Part shown: positions 10,029 through 14,444 of the stretch, piece by piece | Numbering within the stretch: position 1 is the first letter of the stretch | Layout: every line of letters begins with the position of its first letter | Assembly (NCBI GenBank): GCA_013054445.1 | Contig: JAAMPI010001439.1 | Location: forward strand, 1-14,444 | Reading direction: 5' to 3' | Source of the DNA: Cudoniella acicularis | Taxonomy: Eukaryota; Ascomycota; Leotiomycetes; Helotiales; Helotiaceae | DNA: 14,444 nt | Notes under the pieces: model-generated | What the model was told of the DNA's origin: nothing | The model's input: the letters and a program-made list of their open reading frames with translations, nothing else | Databases searched by the model: none | Program-made: the position numbers and the translations under genes

Positions 10029-12200
10029 TTATAAAGTATATATCTCTAGTTTAGAGTTCGAAATAAAATAACTATCTCTTATATATTAGTACTTTATCTT
10101 CTACCTAATCTAACGAAATCTTATAAGATAAACACCTATATCTCTTAACTTCTTTTATACCTAAGCCTTTTCTTTCCTCTTCCTATCTATCTCTTCTCTA
10201 GCTTTATATAGCTTCTCTTCCGCTTCTTGTTTAATATAACGAGCTTTTAAAACGCGAATCCTTAACTCTTTATATTAGCGCTTTCGCTCGTTCTCTTTAT
10301 TATTATTAAGAATAGTTTATAATAGTATAGCTTTTTATAACTAGTTTTCTTTTTACGCGCGGGCTTTTTATTTAGTTATTATAGTCTCTAACTACTATTC
10401 TAAATCGACGATCTCGTTTTAAGATTTTTTCTAGGCGAGCTTATTCGTTCTAATATTAGCCTATATTTATGTCTACGTCTTATCTAATACGCCTATATCT
10501 TATAGCTATTCTTATAGCGCTATATTAACTTATTACTCTTGTCTAAGATTATCGTTAGCTAATATTAGTACTAGGTCTACGAGCTTAGTAGCCGCTAAGG
10601 TCGAAATAGTTTTAGGTAGAGATAAGAACGAGTTAGTAGCTAGATTAAAGATTAATACTATAATACCGTTACTTAATAAGCTTTCTTTACTCGCCTTTAT
10701 TCTATATTATATAAGTTAGGTTATTAATATTTTTTAAAGAGCGATAACTATATCTTTATAAGAAACCTTTAATATTATAGAAACAGACTCTACGCTTTTA
10801 AAAGCAGATACTATAATAGCTTTAGATAGAGTCTTAACGTCCCGGCTATTACCCTAGTTTATAAAACAAGAAAATCTATTAAAGTATTTAATTATATCTT
10901 TATAACTATTAGATTAGCGATCTTTTAAAACGAACTTAATTCTAGTAATTCTTAACTAGCGTTAAAAAAGCGTTAAACACTCTTCTACTATTATATTCTA
11001 AAAAACAATCTTTTTTAAAAACCTATTTAAAAAAACCTAGATTAACTTTAAAAAGCCTATTTATATCTTTAATATAACTAGTAAATATAATAATAAGTTT
11101 ATTTAAGAATTAAGGTTTTATAAGACTATTAACTAATTTATCGATAGCTTCTTTTATAAACTAGCCTTTATCTAATCTATAGGCTTTATCTATAAAGAAG
11201 ACCTTTCTTAAACTATCTTTTAGAATACTTATCGTTTTCGATCTAGTTTAGCTAATATATAGAATAACGAGGTCTAAAGCTAAACGCTTAAGATATTCGG
11301 GAGCTAATAAGAGACCTATATTATAGAATACTTAGCCTATCTTTTAAGTAATAGTTGTCTTCCCGGTTCCTAAATCAGTTATTAGGCGGGTTCTAAAAAG
11401 AGATCTATATTATAATAACTTATCTAATAGGCCTTTAAAGATAAAATTAAATAGAATATATAACTTTAGGTCTATATCTCGAGCTCTTATATTAGCCGTA
11501 ACCTATTAATATCTCTTAAGCTTACTAATTAGCGTTTTATAACCTACTATATCTATAAAGATCTTTTAGAGATTAAGAGTTATATTATTAGCCTAGTTAA
11601 AGTTCTTATTAAAATCTTATAATAAAAAGATAACTTCCGCTTTCTAGCTCTTTACGCTCTATATAGACTATCTTTTCTATTTCTAAGCTTTAGTATAAGA
11701 GATTAGATTCTTAATATCGCTAGCGTTATTAAAATTAAGTCGATCGCGAGCTTTTAAAAAGAGTCCGATAACTACGTCTTTAACTTCTTCTATTATTTTA
11801 AGTCTCCGTTTTTTAAGCTTAAGTTTAAGAATTTGTTTTAACTATTGATTATTAAAGTCTTTAAAATAGAATATATAGCTAAGATAAAATCGCCTTATAA
11901 GACTAAAGTTCGAATTTTCTAATATTTTTTATATTTGTTTCTTATAGCCTAATAAGAATATATATTAGTCTTTATCTAATATACTTTAAACTTCTATTAT
12001 AATTATATTAATAACTAACGTTTTAAAAGGGTCTAATATATTTCTTACGTCTTTAGATCCTAAGTAAAGTATATAGGCTTTATTAATAATAAGAACCTTG
12101 TCTTCGCTTGTTTTTAAAATCGTTTTAATATTCTTTTTCGATTTTCTAAAAATACTTCTAATAAAATCTAAAGAGTCTTTAATAATAACTATAATCTAAA
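10029..12200 (-). pseudogene. RIP-destroyed AAA+ ATPase (CbbX/SpoVK-like) with coiled-coil tail
   Basis: On the minus strand the order is as follows. First comes the second half of one CbbX-type AAA+ domain (IRSIFRKSKKNIKTIL, KVLIINKAYILYLGSKDVRN, FLLGYKKQI, SLIRRFYLSYIFYFKDF). Next is a complete second one: FNFIFKG, then GTGKTTIT (Walker A, about 11350-11370), FFIDKAYRLDKG (Walker B), and KLIIIFTSYIKDINRLF with GNSRDVKTLSKAI (sensor and lid region). A Gln/Lys/Glu-rich coiled coil (about 10150-10550) and a Cys-containing tail motif (reads IGVYLIRFR, at 10105-10139) follow. I recall fungal SpoVK/CbbX-type ATPases of unknown role with the same tail. A 54-bp intron (11370-11423) splits Walker A; its donor now reads AT. 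Walker B Glu is Lys in both domains (Asp is also Asn in the first), as TpG to TpA predicts. The N-terminus, including the first Walker A, is not seen, so the copy is probably also truncated near 12200. Confidence 0.82.
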
Positions 12201-12387
12201 ATCAATATAATATTAATTTAGTAATATATTTAGATTAGTTATAATATAAAANCTAAANANTATAACTTAAGAGCTAGAAATAATATAGAAATTAAAACTA
12301 TAATATTTTATACTTTATATTTTAATAATAATACTTTAATAATTAATAAATATTAAAGTAAAAATATAACCTTCTAACCTTAACACA

Positions 12388-12671
12388 TTATCTCTTAGCC
12401 CCTTCTAGTGCTATATCACCTCTTCTACCTATCAGTTTAATATCATTACCATATTTGTCCTTAAAAATAGTCGCTTTCTCGGCTAACTCTTCTTCGCTAT
12501 TTAGCTATACTACTATTGTAAAAATACTTATATTAAGTAGATATATAACTATAATAGAGATAGAGAGCTTTACTTCTAGAATACTAGGTTAATAAACAAT
12601 TCCTTATCTTCTAGGGTAAAGTGATTACTAATATCTGTAAGCCAGTCACACGCATAAAGACGAATTAGCCA
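12388..12671 (-). pseudogene. Small unidentified coding fragment, mildly RIP-mutated
   Basis: Two minus-strand segments read as protein. From 12671 downward comes LIRLYACDWLTDISNHF with EDKELFINLVF. After a frame change near 12550-12580, a second stretch reads ISIFTIVV, stop, LNSEEELAEKATIF, KYGNDIKLIGRRGD, ALEGAKR and ends at a TAA (12388-12390). The internal TAG at 12505-12507 sits where TGG (Trp) is likely. CpA and TpG are still present, so this part escaped the heavy mutation next door. The frame change could be an indel or a lost intron. The upstream end is unclear because a TAA precedes the Trp-Leu-Ile-Arg start by one codon. I do not recognise the family; it may be the C-terminus of a longer mobile or host gene. 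Confidence 0.5.
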
Positions 12672-12689
12672 TTTTTATATATCAGTACT

Positions 12690-13248
12690 TTGCCACAATC
12701 ATGCTGATCCGTCGTGAACTAGAAAATGTCGTCCTACAAACTTGTTGAAAATTTATGCTTGCCAGCTAAGGCTTTCTGCAGATGCAACCCGTTTCGTAGC
12801 CCCCTGGAATTTTTTGGAGTGGAACGCTGACAGAAATTTTCGCCCCAGTTTAGGGGGCCGCCGCAAAAACCTTCGGCTTGTTATACTCCGTAAAGCTGTG
12901 CAACTACTCTCTAAGTCGATTCCAGCAAATCGATAGGTCAGATATTATCCGGCAATTATTCCCCCGTGGCCATTCTATGCAGACCTAGCCCCGCCATCAT
13001 CGCAAAATCAATTTCTCCGCGCCCCCTCCACCCTGGCTGGATTCGCTTTACTAGTACTTCATCCCCGACTGCGCCAGTTGGGCGCATTAAGCTGTTGGTG
13101 TTGGTCGAACTTCAATAGGACCCTTAAATCATCCTTCCTCGCGGTGGGTCTGGCAGCTTCACGGGACTATTTTAGAGCTTGCAAATACGATATAGGGACG
13201 GCTGCACAGTTCGTACCTTTAGTGTCCAGCATTAACTTTGTACATGTA
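12690..13248. other. Upstream region of the P450 gene; no other gene supported
   Basis: Base composition is normal and CpA/TpG are abundant, so RIP did not reach here. A 64-codon open frame at 12742-12936 and the 5' extension of the P450 frame (13078-13248) begin at TTG and show no recognisable protein, so they are treated as chance frames. Pyrimidine-rich runs (about 13019-13035) could belong to the P450 promoter. The only TATA-like word nearby is the weak gatatagg (13189-13196), about 55 bp upstream of the chosen ATG. Confidence 0.5.
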
Positions 13249-14444
13249 ATGTTGTCTTTTCAACAGAGCTTCTGGCGCTTGCTGCCGAGCAATTCGAAGG
13301 ACGCAGACATCTCTGATGTAATTCAATTACTCCTTGTCATTCTCATCGTGGCTCAGCTAGTAGTGAGCTTGGGTCGGGCTTTACGAAAGATATCATTCTC
13401 AGGCTATGGCCTCTCCTTCCACTCTAGATATGCTGCAAACATCAATTTTATGACCAATGCCGTTGGGGTTATTGGGAAAGGCTACAACAAGGTATAAAAC
13501 TCCATATCTCCACCATACACAACGCGGGACACTGATGTCCCAAAGTACACAGACAAGGCCTTTCAATTTCTTAGATCAGATGGCGACATCATCGTTCTAC
13601 CCCGTTCCAGTATACAAGAGTTGAGCTCCATCCCCCCCCGAGATCGCGGATGGAACCAAGGCCCTTGAACACGACCTTATGGGCCCGTACACTGGGTTGG
13701 ACTTCATTTTGCAATCCAGGTTGCACCACCGCATCGTCCAGCGCAAGTTGACGCCGAACCTGGGGAAGCTCACACCGCATCTCGAGGATGAACTCGGTAA
13801 AGCCGTGGAAGACTTGTTTCCCAAGGAGGCCAACGACGACTGGACGGAAGTCCAGCTTTATCCTTTGCTTCTGTCCTTGACGGCAAGGACTTCAGCCCGA
13901 GCATTCGTTGGGACGAGCTTCTGCCGTGACCAGCGATGGCTCGACGTCGCGATCAACTTTGTCGAAGACCGTAAGCCCTCCCCCCCTGTCTTTTGAAGCC
14001 ACCGAGCCTAGCTAACAGGACTCAAGTATTCCGAACCGTCGTCATCCTGCGTACCTTTCCCAACTGGCTGCACCCCGTCGTCTGCCTCTTCATCCCGAGC
14101 TACTGGCGCGGCAAGGGCTACTTCAAGCGCGCGAGACAAGTCCTCGGGCCATACATCCAGGAGCGGCTCAACGCCATGGCCGAGGGAAAAGAGCTCCGGG
14201 AAGAATTCCTCGAGCCCAGCGCGCTCAACTGGCTCGTCGACATTGCCGAGGGCTCGGAGCGCAACTTCGCGCGGCTGGCCCATACGGAAACGGTGCTCTC
14301 GCTCGCGGGCATCCACACGATGCTCCTCCGCCAGCTCAGCGTTATCTACGACCTGACGGCGCATCCGGAGTACCTCAAAAGCCTGCGCAGCGAGGTGGCC
14401 AGTCTCGCGCCGCAGTGGGACAAGTCATCGTACGCGGCGCTGCG
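13249..14444 (+). CDS. Cytochrome P450, ent-kaurene oxidase-like fungal type (5' part, three exons, apparent frameshift)
   Basis: This is a heme monooxygenase anchored in the ER membrane, of the fungal group that oxidises terpenoid or other secondary-metabolite skeletons; the substrate is unknown. Exons are 13249-13491, 13546-13970 and 14027 to beyond the window. The start is ATG 13249: it is followed by a hydrophobic anchor at residues 24-41 (VIQLLLVILIVAQLVVSL), and the frame upstream has no other Met and no family resemblance. Family landmarks follow: GYNK joined across intron 1 to YTDKAFQFL, then DGDIIVLPRS, LMGPYTGLDF, RIVQRKLTPNLGKLTPHLED, ARTSARAFVGTSFCRD, FRTVVILRTFPNWLHPVV and the I-helix AGIHT (14305-14319). 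The ExxR and heme-Cys parts lie past the end. The frame slips by one base in a C8 run (13632-13639): LSSIPP joins EIADGTKAL only if one C is removed. This copy is therefore either a recent pseudogene or carries a homopolymer sequencing error. Confidence 0.85.
13492..13545 (+). other. P450 intron 1 (54 bp, phase 0)
   Basis: The donor is GTATAA after the AAG codon of GYNK, and the acceptor is AAAG before TAC of YTDKAF. The frame is the same on both sides, and the intron carries an in-frame TAA at 13495. A perfect 6-bp hairpin (GGGACA 13526-13531, TGTCCC 13536-13541) has CTGA in its loop, and the likely branch site CTGAT overlaps that loop. Confidence 0.8.
13971..14026 (+). other. P450 intron 2 (56 bp, phase 1)
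   Basis: The donor is GTAAGC after GAAGACC and the acceptor is CTCAAG before TATTCCG, which rejoins the frame as VED-L-FRTVV. A branch-site-like CTAAC lies at 14011-14015. The nearer AG at 14017-14018 would give the wrong frame. Confidence 0.8.

Larger units (their letters stand above)
2990..12370. other. RIP-saturated AT-rich block
   Basis: Over more than 9 kb the words CA and TG are almost missing on the given strand, while TA is everywhere; only scattered survivors remain (for example aagcac at 4015-4020). This is the signature of CpA to TpA mutation on both strands by RIP. Loss of TpG removes nearly every ATG start and TGG Trp codon, and gain of TpA makes TAA and TAG stops, so conventional gene finding sees nothing here. 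Edges are fairly sharp: ordinary sequence up to about 2930 and partly normal sequence again from about 12370. Three protein-coding relics inside are listed separately. Confidence 0.92.

Noticed and set aside
2990..12370. Mitochondrial or centromeric AT-rich DNA
   Set aside because: The dinucleotide pattern is RIP-specific and the block contains spliceosomal-type nuclear gene relics.
12742..12936. 64-codon plus-strand frame between the relics and the P450
   Set aside because: TTG start, no recognisable domain, and isolated in the P450 upstream region.
14008..14364. 118-codon minus-strand frame
   Set aside because: Antisense shadow of P450 exon 3, whose plus-strand translation matches the family.

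Overview
The window looks like part of a filamentous ascomycete (Pezizomycotina, probably Sordariomycete-like) nuclear genome with active or past repeat-induced point mutation (RIP). Three pieces of evidence point this way: a long AT-rich block in which CpA and TpG are almost absent and TpA dominates; nonsense codons that are nearly all of the CAG/CAA/TGG to TAG/TAA type; and short GT-AG introns of 54-56 bp in the one apparently live gene, a cytochrome P450. All identifications come from reading translations and recalling families; no database search was possible.

Layout. Positions 1-2340 have ordinary base composition and hold a mildly mutated pseudogene (about 378-1829, + strand) of a multi-copy fungal protein family with an E-W-K motif suggestive of a PD-(D/E)XK-like fold, followed by a possible solo LTR (about 2119-2297). 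Positions 2342-2640 hold a Tc1/mariner transposase remnant on the - strand. Positions 2660-2940 are an unusual island with three 18-bp repeats carrying ACGCGT, a CACGTG site and a TATA box. From about 2990 to 12370 the DNA is saturated with RIP. Almost no ATG codons remain, so the block looks empty of genes, but reading through the stops reveals three large relics: a nearly full-length Argonaute (about 3105-6345, +), an unidentified long coding relic (about 6574-9950, +), and a CbbX/SpoVK-like AAA+ ATPase with a coiled-coil tail (about 12200 down to 10029, -). The last two converge tail to tail. A small unidentified relic follows on the - strand (12388-12671).

After about 12690 the composition returns to normal. 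An ER-anchored cytochrome P450 of the ent-kaurene oxidase-like fungal type starts at 13249 and runs off the window end. It has two recognisable introns and one apparent single-base frameshift in a C8 run.

How it fits together: because RIP acts on duplicated DNA, the best reading is that a segment carrying an Argonaute gene, an unknown gene and an AAA+ ATPase gene was duplicated and this copy was destroyed, next to a still largely readable P450. Intact sister copies would be expected elsewhere in this genome or in relatives. None of the relics can make protein as they stand.
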